DNA of 43,502 nt, from positions 1 to 43,502 of the forward strand of contig CAJAXK010000006.1 of assembly GCA_903946925.1 (NCBI GenBank), given 5' to 3'. The first letter of the stretch is position 1. Each line of letters opens with the position of its first letter. The notes under the pieces are model-generated. The model was not told the origin of the DNA, did not search any database, and saw nothing but the letters and a program-made list of their open reading frames with translations. Position numbers and translations under genes: made by a program. Of the stretch, positions 17,101 to 25,394 are shown piece after piece. Source of the DNA: an uncultured Bacteroidales bacterium. GTDB taxonomy: Bacteria; Bacteroidota; Bacteroidia; Bacteroidales; UBA4417.

Positions 17101-20100
17101 CCGGTGATATTGCCCCGGTAAATAAAACAGTTGCTTATGGAACTGTTGAAACGAACCTTACCGGAAGCAATCAATGCTGGATAACCCAAAACCTTGGTTC
17201 TGATCATCAGGCTGTTTCTGCCACCGATGCCACCGAAGAATCTGCAGGCTGGTACTGGCAGTTTAACCACAAACAGGGGTATAAGCACGATGGTACAACA
17301 CGGACACCCAATACAGCCTGGATTTCATCAATCGATGAAAACAGCGACTGGCTGACTGCTAATGATCCATGTGCCTTATTATTAGGCGCCGGCTGGCGAC
17401 TCCCTACCAGCACCGAATGGACGAATGCCGATGCAAACGGTGGTTGGAACAACTATAATCAAACCTACGCAAGCTTGCTGAAGTTGCATGCAGCCGGCTA
17501 CCTCGACTACTACGATGGTAGGCTTCTCAACAGAGGTTCCGGCGGCTACGACTGGAGCAGTGCACAGGACAACAGCACCAACGGGTGGAACCTGAGCTAC
17601 GGAAGTAGCGTCAGCGACATGTACGCCAGCAGTAAGGCGTTCGGCCTTAGTGGCCGTTGCCTGAAAGATACTAATCCACCTGTCTGGAGCTGTGGCCAGC
17701 CACTCCCGGTTACACATACTGCCGGTGATGTTGCCCCGGTAAATAAAGCTGTAAGCTATGGAACCGTCGAAACCAATCTTACCGGAAGCAATTTCTGCTG
17801 GATCACACAGAACCTTGGTTCCGATCATCAGGCTATTTCTGCCACCGATGCCACAGAACAATCAGCTGGCTGGTACTGGCAGTTTAACCGCAAGCAGGGA
17901 TTTAAGCACGACGGAACAAACCGTACTCCGAATACAACCTGGATAACTTCGATCAACGAAAACAGCGACTGGTTAGCAATTAATGATCCATGTTCTTTAC
18001 TGTTAGGCGCCGGCTGGCGTCTTCCCACCAGCGCGGAATGGACGAATGCCGATGCCAATGGGGGTTGGATGAATTATAATGATACCTATGCCAGCGTATT
18101 GAAGTTACATGCTGCAGGGTATCTCGGATACAGCAATGGTTCACGTAGCGGAGCGGGTTCTTATGGCCTTTGCTGGAGCAGTGCACAGCATAGTACTACC
18201 TTTGGGTGGGACCTGCACTTCACTAACATCAGCATCAGTAATACCTCCGATAAGGCGAATGGCTTTAGCTCCCGTTGCTTGAAAGATACCCCTCCACCTG
18301 TATGGAGTTGCGGTCAGCCTCTTCCGGTAACTCACACTGCCGGTGATGTTGCCCCGGTAAATAAAGCTGTAAGCTATGGAACCGTCGAAACCAATCTTAC
18401 CGGAAGCAATTTCTGCTGGATCACACAGAATCTGGGTTCCGATCATCAAGCTGTTTCTGCAACCGATGCCACCGAAGAATCTGCGGGCTGGTACTGGCAA
18501 TTTAACCGCAAGCAGGGGTATAAGCACGATGGTACAACGCGCACGCCAAATGCAAGCTGGATAACTTCAATCAGTGAGGACATTGACTGGCAGATATGGG
18601 ATGATCCATGTGCTTTATCGTTAGGCAGCGACTGGCGTTTGCCCACCAATAGCGAGTGGAACAATGCGGATGACAGCGGGGGCTGGAACAACTCCGATCA
18701 AGCCTACGCAAGCGTGCTGAAATTACATACTGCCGGATACCTCAATCACAGCAATGGTGTGCTCCTCAGCAGAGGTTCCACAGGTTTGTTATGGAGCAGT
18801 TCGTATATCAACAATAATTATGCATGGAGCCTGGGCATCAACAGTACCGGCAGTGCTACGTACAGCAACACTAAGCACTATGGCTTTAGTGTTCGTTGCA
18901 TGAAAGACATGAATCCTCCTGCATGGAGTTGCGGTCAGCCTCTTCCGGTAACACACACTGCCGGAGATATTTCTCCGGTAAATAAAACAGTTGCTTATGG
19001 AACTGTAGAAACGGTACTTACAGGAAGCAATAAATGCTGGATAACCCAAAACCTTGGTTCTGATCATATGGCTGTTTCTGCCACCGATGCCACCGAAGAA
19101 TCTGCAGGCTGGTACTGGCAGTTTAACCGCAAGCAGGGGTATAAGCACGATGGTACAACCCGCACACCCAACACAGTCTGGATTTCATCAATCGATGAAA
19201 ACAGCGACTGGCTGACAGCTAACGATCCTTGTACTTTATTGCTTGGCGCCGGCTGGCGACTTCCTACCAGTGCCGAATGGTGGAATGTCAATGCAAACGG
19301 TGGTTGGCCCAACTTTGATCAAACCTACGCAAGCGCGCTTAAATTGCATGCAGCCGGCTTCCTTAACGCCAGCCATGGTTGGCTCTACAACAGAGGTTCC
19401 GAAGGCGGCGGCTACGACTGGAGCAGTACACAGGAAAGCAGCACCAACGGGTGGAACCTGAGCTACGGCAGTGGCGTCAGCAGCATGTACGCCAGCAGTA
19501 AGGCATACGGCTTTAGCTCCCGTTGCCTGAAAGATACCCCTCCACCTGTATGGAGTTGCGGCCAGCCTCTTTCGGTAACGCACACTGCCGGCGATATTTC
19601 TCCTGTAAATAAAACAGTTGCTTATGGAACTGTAGAAACGAACCTTACCGGTAGCAATAAATGTTGGATCACCCAAAATCTTGGCGCCGATCACCAGGCA
19701 GTTTCTGCCACCGATGCCACAGAACAATCTGCAGGCTGGTACTGGCAGTTTGACCGAAAGCAGGGATTTAAGCACGATGGAACAACCCGTACACCAAACA
19801 CAACCTGGATTTATACTTATGGCATAAGTGAATATGAAGACTGGCTGCCGGCAAACGATCCCTGTACTTTATTGTTAGGCAACGGCTGGAGGTTGCCAAC
19901 CCATGGGGAGTGGAATAGTGCCAATGTTAACGGGGGCTGGAACGGCTTCAATCAAGCCTATGCAAGTGTGCTGAAACTGCATGCGGCAGGATACCTCGAC
20001 TACCACAATGGTTCGCTACTCAACAGTGGTTCGCTAGGCTTTTATTTTAGCAGTTCGCAGGTCAGCCCCGATTACGGCTGGAGCCTTCTGATAGGCAATA

Positions 20101-21716
20101 GTGGCAGTAATATGTACAGCAACAGTAAGTATTACGGCTTTAGCAGCCGCTGCCTGAAAGATACCCCTCCACCTGTTTGGAGTTGTGGCGATCCTCTGCT
20201 TGATACCCGAGACAATCAAACTTACAACACCGTGCAGATTGATACCCAATGCTGGATGGCAGAGAACCTGAACATTGGCTCGATGACACAAGGTGGTACT
20301 GCAATGACTAACAACAGCATTACTGAAAAGTATTGTTATCAAAACAATACTACCAATTGTGATACCTACGGCGGACTATACCAGTGGTATGAAATGATGC
20401 AATATGCCACTATTCCGGGAGTGCAAGGCATTTGCCCGGCAGGCTGGCATTTACCGGCCGATGCAGAGTGGACAACATTAACTACCTTTTTAGGTGGCGA
20501 AAGCATTGCTGGTGGTAAAATGAAAACTACGGGTACCATTGAAGCCGGCACGGGTTTGTGGCATGATCCGAACACCGGGGCCACCAATTCAAGCGGTTTG
20601 TCTGCTCTTCCCGGCGGCATGATGATTCATGACGGTAGTTCCACCAGTATGGGTAACTATGCCAACTTCTGGTCTTCAACCGAATATTATCCTGATTATG
20701 CTAAGTACCGGCTCTTGTACCATAGTCACGCCATTGTTGACAATTACGGTGGTTACGAGGGTTATGGTTTAAGTGTCCGTTGCGTTAAGGGCGAATATAT
20801 TAACCTTCCTCCTTTTCAACCTGCAAGTCCTATTCCCCAAGACAACACACACAATCATTCGGCGAACACAATACTTTCCTGGACATGCACCGACCCGGAA
20901 AATGACCCATTGAATTATGATATATATTTTGGAAAAAATTATTTCCCGGTTCTTGTTGCTTCCGGGCAAACAGCAACGAGCTACAACCCTGGCATACTTG
21001 AAAACAACACTGTCTATTCCTGGATGATTGTTGCACATGATAACCATAGCAATACAACCGAAGGGCTGTATTGGAGTTTTACAACAGCTCCTTCATGGCA
21101 GTGTGGCGCACCAATAACTGATGCACGGGACAACCAAACTTACTCCACTGTTCAGATTGATACCCAATGCTGGATGGCAGAGAACCTGAACTTCGGCACG
21201 ATGATACCAGGCGCCAGTGAAATGGCAAACAACAGCCTTATTGAAAAATACTGTTATGATGACAACATAGCCAACTGCGATGTTTATGGAGGACTATATC
21301 AATGGAATGAAATGATGGGGTACAGCACAACACCCGGAGTGCAAGGCATTTGCCCGGCAGGCTGGCATGTACCAACGCAAGATGAATGGTATGGGCTTAC
21401 TGATTATTTGGGAGGTGAGCCTGTTGCCGGAGGTAAAATGAAGGCGACAGGTACTATTGAAGCAGGCATGGGTTTGTGGCTTGCTCCGAACACTGGGGCC
21501 ATAAATACAAGCGGGTTTACTGCGATACCAGGTGGTTATCGCCTATATGGTGGTATTTTCGAAAGTCCGGGCTATCACTCCTTCTTTTGGTCATCTACTG
21601 AATATGATGTAGATTATGCGAGAGACCGGGGCTTGTACTATAATGTAGCCAGTGTTATCAGTGGAACCTTACAGCACAAGGTCGCCGGATTTAGTGTTCG
21701 TTGCCTGAGGGATTAA
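14139..21716 (+). CDS. Giant secreted protein with ten tandem Fib_succ_major lectin-like domains
   Basis: The protein has 2525 residues with a signal peptide (MKNLRTLIILLLITVGISVTAQ). Three SAMLDV...LIPR...RD units follow (~residues 28-90, 115-172, 195-255; each ending in a YYNG-x-x-W pattern), then a fibronectin-III-like domain (~262-344). Ten domains of the Fib_succ_major type come next, with C-type-lectin/formylglycine-enzyme-like features: CWMAENLN or CWITQNLG, GICPAGWHIP or GAGWRLPT, FWSSTE or WSSAQ, and a terminal VRCLKD. In DNA positions, subfamily A copies are at 15178-15788, 15804-16418, 16434-17048, 20178-20789 and 21096-21713; subfamily B copies are at 17064-17669, 17685-18287, 18303-18908, 18924-19535 and 19551-20162. 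A second fibronectin-like domain lies at about 20800-21090. No type IX sorting tail is present. Binding or adhesion is likely; the ligand is unknown. Confidence 0.9.
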   Translation: MKNLRTLIILLLITVGISVTAQVTINTDNSAPDPSAMLDVKSDNRGLLIPRISTAARDLIPSPATGLLIYNSTTNRFDYYNGSFWHQLGTAFISSTAGTVNPGGGVAINVLPDILPDNSAMLDINDPGRGILIPRISTSARDLIASPATGLIIYNTSTNLLDYYNGAQWIALCSVSTGIPGAGGSQAVVGVAVNTDNSSPDPSAMLDVASADKGVLIPRLTNAQRDAILPVTGLVIYNTSANYIEFYNGSAWYQLITNLIVPPTGGTHVASSNQIIWNWNIVAGATGYKWNTVNDYATATDMASAITKTETGLVCATPHTRYVWAYNDCGFSSALILTKTTLACGTCASPLVDARDGQSYNTVQIGTQCWMAENLNFGTMIPDANNMTNNSITEKYCYENNTANCDTYGGLYQWKETMGYSTTQGVQGICPAGWHIPTNDEWTVLTDLLGSEPVAGGEMKTTGTIEAGTGLWHDPNTAATNSSWFSALPGGYRQDGGGFTHLGNYGNFWTSTEVITEYVWFRNLLFHNAFVSSGYGVVEALGYSVRCLKDTPPPVWSCGDPLPDTRDNQTYNTVQIGTQCWMAENLNIGTTIPGGTDMANNSIIEKYCNENNAANCDTYGGLYQWNEMMGYTTTPGVQGICPTGWHVPTDTEWTVLTDYLGGESIAGGKMKTTGTIEAGTGLWYASNNGATNSSGFSAIPGGYRYGPDLFNTVGGNANFWSSSEYNTNDGVCRELLATIPNVSRFSISKGVGFSVRCVKDIPPTVWSCGDPLPDTRDNQSYNTVQIGTQCWMAENLNIGMTIPGATDMANNSNTEKYCYEDNAANCDTYGGLYQWNEMMQYVTTPGVQGICPTGWHIPVDAEWTLLTAFLGGESIAGGKMKTTGTIEAGTGLWFAPNTGSTNSSGFSALPGGNRYGNGSFYDKGLRAFFWSSTEDQPNFSYRRILNYDNTAVNRDYFWENSGYSVRCVKDIPPPAWSCGQPLSVTHTAGDIAPVNKTVAYGTVETNLTGSNQCWITQNLGSDHQAVSATDATEESAGWYWQFNHKQGYKHDGTTRTPNTAWISSIDENSDWLTANDPCALLLGAGWRLPTSTEWTNADANGGWNNYNQTYASLLKLHAAGYLDYYDGRLLNRGSGGYDWSSAQDNSTNGWNLSYGSSVSDMYASSKAFGLSGRCLKDTNPPVWSCGQPLPVTHTAGDVAPVNKAVSYGTVETNLTGSNFCWITQNLGSDHQAISATDATEQSAGWYWQFNRKQGFKHDGTNRTPNTTWITSINENSDWLAINDPCSLLLGAGWRLPTSAEWTNADANGGWMNYNDTYASVLKLHAAGYLGYSNGSRSGAGSYGLCWSSAQHSTTFGWDLHFTNISISNTSDKANGFSSRCLKDTPPPVWSCGQPLPVTHTAGDVAPVNKAVSYGTVETNLTGSNFCWITQNLGSDHQAVSATDATEESAGWYWQFNRKQGYKHDGTTRTPNASWITSISEDIDWQIWDDPCALSLGSDWRLPTNSEWNNADDSGGWNNSDQAYASVLKLHTAGYLNHSNGVLLSRGSTGLLWSSSYINNNYAWSLGINSTGSATYSNTKHYGFSVRCMKDMNPPAWSCGQPLPVTHTAGDISPVNKTVAYGTVETVLTGSNKCWITQNLGSDHMAVSATDATEESAGWYWQFNRKQGYKHDGTTRTPNTVWISSIDENSDWLTANDPCTLLLGAGWRLPTSAEWWNVNANGGWPNFDQTYASALKLHAAGFLNASHGWLYNRGSEGGGYDWSSTQESSTNGWNLSYGSGVSSMYASSKAYGFSSRCLKDTPPPVWSCGQPLSVTHTAGDISPVNKTVAYGTVETNLTGSNKCWITQNLGADHQAVSATDATEQSAGWYWQFDRKQGFKHDGTTRTPNTTWIYTYGISEYEDWLPANDPCTLLLGNGWRLPTHGEWNSANVNGGWNGFNQAYASVLKLHAAGYLDYHNGSLLNSGSLGFYFSSSQVSPDYGWSLLIGNSGSNMYSNSKYYGFSSRCLKDTPPPVWSCGDPLLDTRDNQTYNTVQIDTQCWMAENLNIGSMTQGGTAMTNNSITEKYCYQNNTTNCDTYGGLYQWYEMMQYATIPGVQGICPAGWHLPADAEWTTLTTFLGGESIAGGKMKTTGTIEAGTGLWHDPNTGATNSSGLSALPGGMMIHDGSSTSMGNYANFWSSTEYYPDYAKYRLLYHSHAIVDNYGGYEGYGLSVRCVKGEYINLPPFQPASPIPQDNTHNHSANTILSWTCTDPENDPLNYDIYFGKNYFPVLVASGQTATSYNPGILENNTVYSWMIVAHDNHSNTTEGLYWSFTTAPSWQCGAPITDARDNQTYSTVQIDTQCWMAENLNFGTMIPGASEMANNSLIEKYCYDDNIANCDVYGGLYQWNEMMGYSTTPGVQGICPAGWHVPTQDEWYGLTDYLGGEPVAGGKMKATGTIEAGMGLWLAPNTGAINTSGFTAIPGGYRLYGGIFESPGYHSFFWSSTEYDVDYARDRGLYYNVASVISGTLQHKVAGFSVRCLRD
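17064..20162 (+). repeat. Five tandem ~610-bp subfamily-B coding repeats
   Basis: Repeats start at the TGG of a W-S-C-G-Q-P motif at 17064, 17685, 18303, 18924 and 19551, each about 610-620 bp apart. Their first halves are nearly identical at DNA level: about 90 bases are the same in copies 2 and 3 (from about 17721 and 18339), and copies 1 and 4 share long stretches. Their last ~170 bases are much more variable. Confidence 0.9.
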
Positions 21717-21908
21717 GTGCGTTCAATAGCTCACTAAACGACTGGGAACGCATAATCTTATCCGCACCGGTTTAGCTTTGCTGAACTCAATCGTTCGCTT
21801 GTAACCGGAGCGTAAAGAATAAAGATTGTTTGTAATATTGATGTTCGTTGATGGAAACATGCTCTCTAAAAGATGGAATTACTATATTTACAAGCACAAA
21901 ACAATAAA

Positions 21909-23360
21909 ATGAAAAGGCATTTCACTTACAAAGGGTTTAAAATCATTATTGCCGTTTTTCTATGGTTTGTATTGGCATTGCAGGTACTGGCGCAAAACCG
22001 GGATGTTAGCATCACCATCCACCTCCGCGGTGTTTTGGAAAGCAAAATAAGCCTGATGGGCTTATCGGGCACAAAAGCTTTTAAAACAATTGTGGAAGTG
22101 CAAGGCATAAAGAATGGGGAAACTGCAATACTAAAAGTTCCAAAAGAAAACCTGCCCGGGGAGTTTGTGCTGCGCTTCGATTACAAAGAGAAAAAGGAAA
22201 GCACGCCTTACCCTTCGGAGAAAAACATCATCATAAACGACCAGGACCTGGAACTCTGGGCGAGCCCCATGCAGGTCAACAATCCCGACAGCACCTGGTT
22301 GCAGAAAGGGGAGAAGGAAAATGCAGCATTCGTGATGTTCATGAAGGAAAATGGACGGCAAAAAGAAAAACTTGGCTTGTTGCAGCAATTCCTCGCGAAC
22401 TACGATGATACAAAATCAAAATTCTATCTGCAGGGCATTGAAGAATATGAAATACGGAGGCTGGCTTACAACCAATGGCTGAATGCCCGCGTAAAAGATG
22501 ACCGGAAATTATTCGTGAGCAGTCTCTACAGGTTCCAGTTTGTCCCCGAAGTGCCCTGGGTAGGAACCGAAAAGGAAAGGGCATTCAGTGTGATCAGCCA
22601 CTATTTTGATGGAATTGATTTTAACGACGCGGTCATCACCAAAACATCGCAGATGAATGAGTGGATGAACAGCTATGTGAACCTGCACATGCAGATGGCC
22701 ACCACCACTGCCCTGCGCGATTCGCTTGTTGCCTCAGCTGCCCGCACTGCCGTTGAAAAAGCCAAGCTTGGGAACCCAATAGTTTATGGCTGGATGGTGG
22801 ATTATTTTTTTCGGGGTTTTGAGAGCAACAATCTGCCAACAGGAATGAAGGTGCTGCAACCTTACCTTGACGACCCCAATTGCCTTACTTCGAAAAGAAT
22901 GGAGATAGAGCGCAGGATAAAAGGCATGGAAAAATTGGTGAAAGGAATCAAGGCACCTAACATTGAGCTAAAGGAAACTAATGGAACCCTTTTCAAACTA
23001 TATGATTTTAATCCGGCTTCTCCCTATATCCTGCTTATTTTCTGGTCAGCTGATTGCAGCCACTGTGTGGAAACTGTTAACGCAATATTCCCCTGGCTTC
23101 AGCAAGTTGAGAATAAACAGAAACTACCTGTTGTGGCAATAAGCCTTGATGAAACAGAGACAGAAATTAAGGTCTGGGAGCAGAAAATTTTGCAGCTCGT
23201 AGGTTGGAAACACCTTCGGGCAGCGGATGGTGTGCGAAGCAAAGTAGCCAATGATTATTTTATCCTGGCCACTCCTGTTATGATTGTGCTTGATACAAAA
23301 ACGAAGGAGATTGTAGCAATGCCGGGTAACCTGAATGAATTAATGACGGTGAAAAAGTAA
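21909..23360 (+). CDS. Secreted thioredoxin-fold (TlpA/redoxin-like) protein
   Basis: I choose the ATG at 21909 (483 residues), which begins a clear signal sequence ending ALQVLAQ; the upstream ATG at 21873 adds 12 unlikely residues. An N-terminal beta-rich region (~25-130) resembles the DUF4369/DUF5106-type domains found before redoxin domains in Bacteroidota. The C-terminal ~140 residues form a thioredoxin fold with FWSADCSHC (Cys383 and Cys386) and the cis-proline segment ATPVMIVLD. It probably reduces or forms disulphides in the periplasm or on exported proteins. The neighbouring giant protein carries conserved cysteines in every repeat and could be a client; that link is inferred. It stands about 190 bases downstream of that gene, same strand. 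Confidence 0.85.
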   Translation: MKRHFTYKGFKIIIAVFLWFVLALQVLAQNRDVSITIHLRGVLESKISLMGLSGTKAFKTIVEVQGIKNGETAILKVPKENLPGEFVLRFDYKEKKESTPYPSEKNIIINDQDLELWASPMQVNNPDSTWLQKGEKENAAFVMFMKENGRQKEKLGLLQQFLANYDDTKSKFYLQGIEEYEIRRLAYNQWLNARVKDDRKLFVSSLYRFQFVPEVPWVGTEKERAFSVISHYFDGIDFNDAVITKTSQMNEWMNSYVNLHMQMATTTALRDSLVASAARTAVEKAKLGNPIVYGWMVDYFFRGFESNNLPTGMKVLQPYLDDPNCLTSKRMEIERRIKGMEKLVKGIKAPNIELKETNGTLFKLYDFNPASPYILLIFWSADCSHCVETVNAIFPWLQQVENKQKLPVVAISLDETETEIKVWEQKILQLVGWKHLRAADGVRSKVANDYFILATPVMIVLDTKTKEIVAMPGNLNELMTVKK

Positions 23361-23518
23361 ATTCAGGATCATTATCTCAGTTGTTAAGGATTGAAATGAT
23401 TTGTTGTTGAAAGTTATCATAACTAATAGCGAAAATGCATTAGGATATATGCATATAAAAGAACATTTTAACTTACCTCTGCGAAAACAAGTGTTAAAAA
23501 TACTAAACTAAGAATATT

Positions 23519-25015
23519 ATGAAAGATCTCGATACAGTAGTGATAAAAAGAATTTCCAAGATAGGGTTATGTTGGGTAGCTACACTTTGCCTTTTATTGA
23601 GTACGATAGTGCCGGCAAAAGCCGGGATTGTTGTAACAAGCGGTTCGACTCTGCGGGTATCTGCAGGTACTACCCTGGTTAATTCCGGGGCAATAACGCT
23701 TAAAAGCGGAGGTGCAATTACAAATCTCGGGACAATTAATGTTTCAGGTAATCTTGATAATCAAAATGCTTCATTAACAGATCTGGGCAGCGGCACCTTC
23801 CTGTTTAACGGGGCGTCGCTTCAGAATGTCAACGGGCAGAATACCTTTGGAAATATAACTATTAACAATGCAGCCAGTATTACACTTAACGGAAATACAA
23901 ATGTTAATGGAACCTTAACCTTTACAGAAGGACTTATAATGATTGGGGCGAATAACTTGCTCCTTGGACCTTCTGCATCGGTATCGGGATCTCCATCATC
24001 AATGGCCATGGTTGTGGCAACTGGTAGCGGTGAGTTCCGCAAATCATTTGCTTCTGCCGGTAGTTTTACATTTCCGGTTGGTGATAATACAGGTGCAGCA
24101 GAATATTCCCCTGTAGCAATTGTATTTACCGGTGGAAGTTTTGGCAGTGATAATTACGCTGGTGTTAGCCTTGCGAATGCGGCATATCCTACTTCTACCG
24201 GAAATTACCTGAATCGTTATTGGGCAATTTCTCAAAGCGGTATTGCAGGATTTACCTGCGATGCTATATTTCAATATCAGGTAGCTGATGTCATTGGATC
24301 TGAAAGTCAACTATTTTTAGAAAGGGTTTTACCTGAGCCTCCTGTATATCTCAATGCTGCCAATACAAGTCTCCACCAGTTAACAGCAACCGATTTAACA
24401 GGCTTCGGTACTTTTACAGGAGCACAGTTCCTTGCAATAAAAACACTCAACCTTACTTTGTTTCTTGAGAGTCTTTATGACGGTGGCAGTATAATGCGCA
24501 AAGCTCAGAATGCTTCCGGTCATCAATATGCAGGTACAATTGCGGATCAGGTTAGCATAGAATTCCACAACACAACTATTCCATATACTCTTGCCGGAGG
24601 CCCTTACATTGTTAATGTTAATACGGATGGAACCGCAACTTTTACGGTTCCCTCTTCCCTTAGCTCGAATTATTACATAGTTGCAATGCACCGTAACAGT
24701 ATCGAAACCTGGACAGGTGTGCCGCTTTCATTCAGCGGATCGACAGTCGATTACAACTTTACCACTTCTGCCAGCCAGGCTTTCGGTAGTAACCTTAAAC
24801 TGATCTCAGGCAAGTATGTGATTTACGGAGGGGATGTGAACCAGGATGGCGTTGTGGATGCGGGTGACATGATCCCGCTGGATAATGATGCTGCTAACTT
24901 TGCAAATGGCTATTTATCAACAGATACTAATGGAGATGGCTCTGTTAATTCAAATGATCAAACAATTCTGCAAAATAACAGTACATTGTTTATAGGTAAA
25001 ATAATTCCTCAGTAA
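23519..25015 (+). CDS. Secreted beta-solenoid protein with C-terminal dockerin-like calcium repeats
   Basis: The 498-residue protein has a signal peptide (ending VPAKA before G). Residues ~37-165 consist of short repeats rich in G, T, N and V (SGSTLRVSAGTTLVNSGAITL and similar), typical of a right-handed beta-solenoid. A beta-sandwich region follows, with a pattern also seen in Bacteroidota surface proteins (RYWAISQSG). The last ~62 residues contain two EF-hand-like calcium loops, GDVNQDGVVDAGDM and TDTNGDGSVNSND, arranged as in type I dockerin domains. Dockerins bind cohesins, but no cohesin was recognised in this window; in Bacteroidota such domains often occur outside cellulosomes. The substrate or partner is unknown. 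Confidence 0.8.
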   Translation: MKDLDTVVIKRISKIGLCWVATLCLLLSTIVPAKAGIVVTSGSTLRVSAGTTLVNSGAITLKSGGAITNLGTINVSGNLDNQNASLTDLGSGTFLFNGASLQNVNGQNTFGNITINNAASITLNGNTNVNGTLTFTEGLIMIGANNLLLGPSASVSGSPSSMAMVVATGSGEFRKSFASAGSFTFPVGDNTGAAEYSPVAIVFTGGSFGSDNYAGVSLANAAYPTSTGNYLNRYWAISQSGIAGFTCDAIFQYQVADVIGSESQLFLERVLPEPPVYLNAANTSLHQLTATDLTGFGTFTGAQFLAIKTLNLTLFLESLYDGGSIMRKAQNASGHQYAGTIADQVSIEFHNTTIPYTLAGGPYIVNVNTDGTATFTVPSSLSSNYYIVAMHRNSIETWTGVPLSFSGSTVDYNFTTSASQAFGSNLKLISGKYVIYGGDVNQDGVVDAGDMIPLDNDAANFANGYLSTDTNGDGSVNSNDQTILQNNSTLFIGKIIPQ

Positions 25016-25394
25016 TCTTTCATTAAGAATGAATTCCTTTTTGCCAGGGCAGAGGGATGAATTTTTTTATTAAAATACCGATGACTGACCAATTACAACT
25101 ACATCATAGCAAAAAATTATTTTGATGTGCCGGATTACCTCATTGGCATTAATCTATCTGCTTATATTTAAACCCATTTGGCAGCTAACCGGAAAGTGAT
25201 GATTGTTGTTCAATAAAAAAGTAGTCGTGGAGTTCAGATTTGTGTAATACAGATTGCTTCCAATTCGGATACCGGATAAAGCGCCACGCTGATAATATGA
25301 CTTTGTTCAAATTTTATATCGTCCTATTCCTAGCACCACTGCTCCAGAAAATAGGAAATTTGTAACTTGGTCATAGCTTGGTACGGCAACCATT
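25016..25394. other. Intergenic stretch without recognised gene
   Basis: AT-rich sequence with stops in all frames. It follows the dockerin-protein gene and abuts the transposase remnant. It may include further decayed insertion-sequence DNA, but I could not recognise any coding remains. Confidence 0.4.

Noticed and set aside
15016-21057. Many 60-179-codon antisense frames inside the giant gene
   Set aside because: They recur with the repeats and are shadows of the coding strand.
14139-21716. A complete diversity-generating retroelement
   Set aside because: No reverse transcriptase, accessory gene or adenine-rich template was found in the window; only the target-like pattern is reported.
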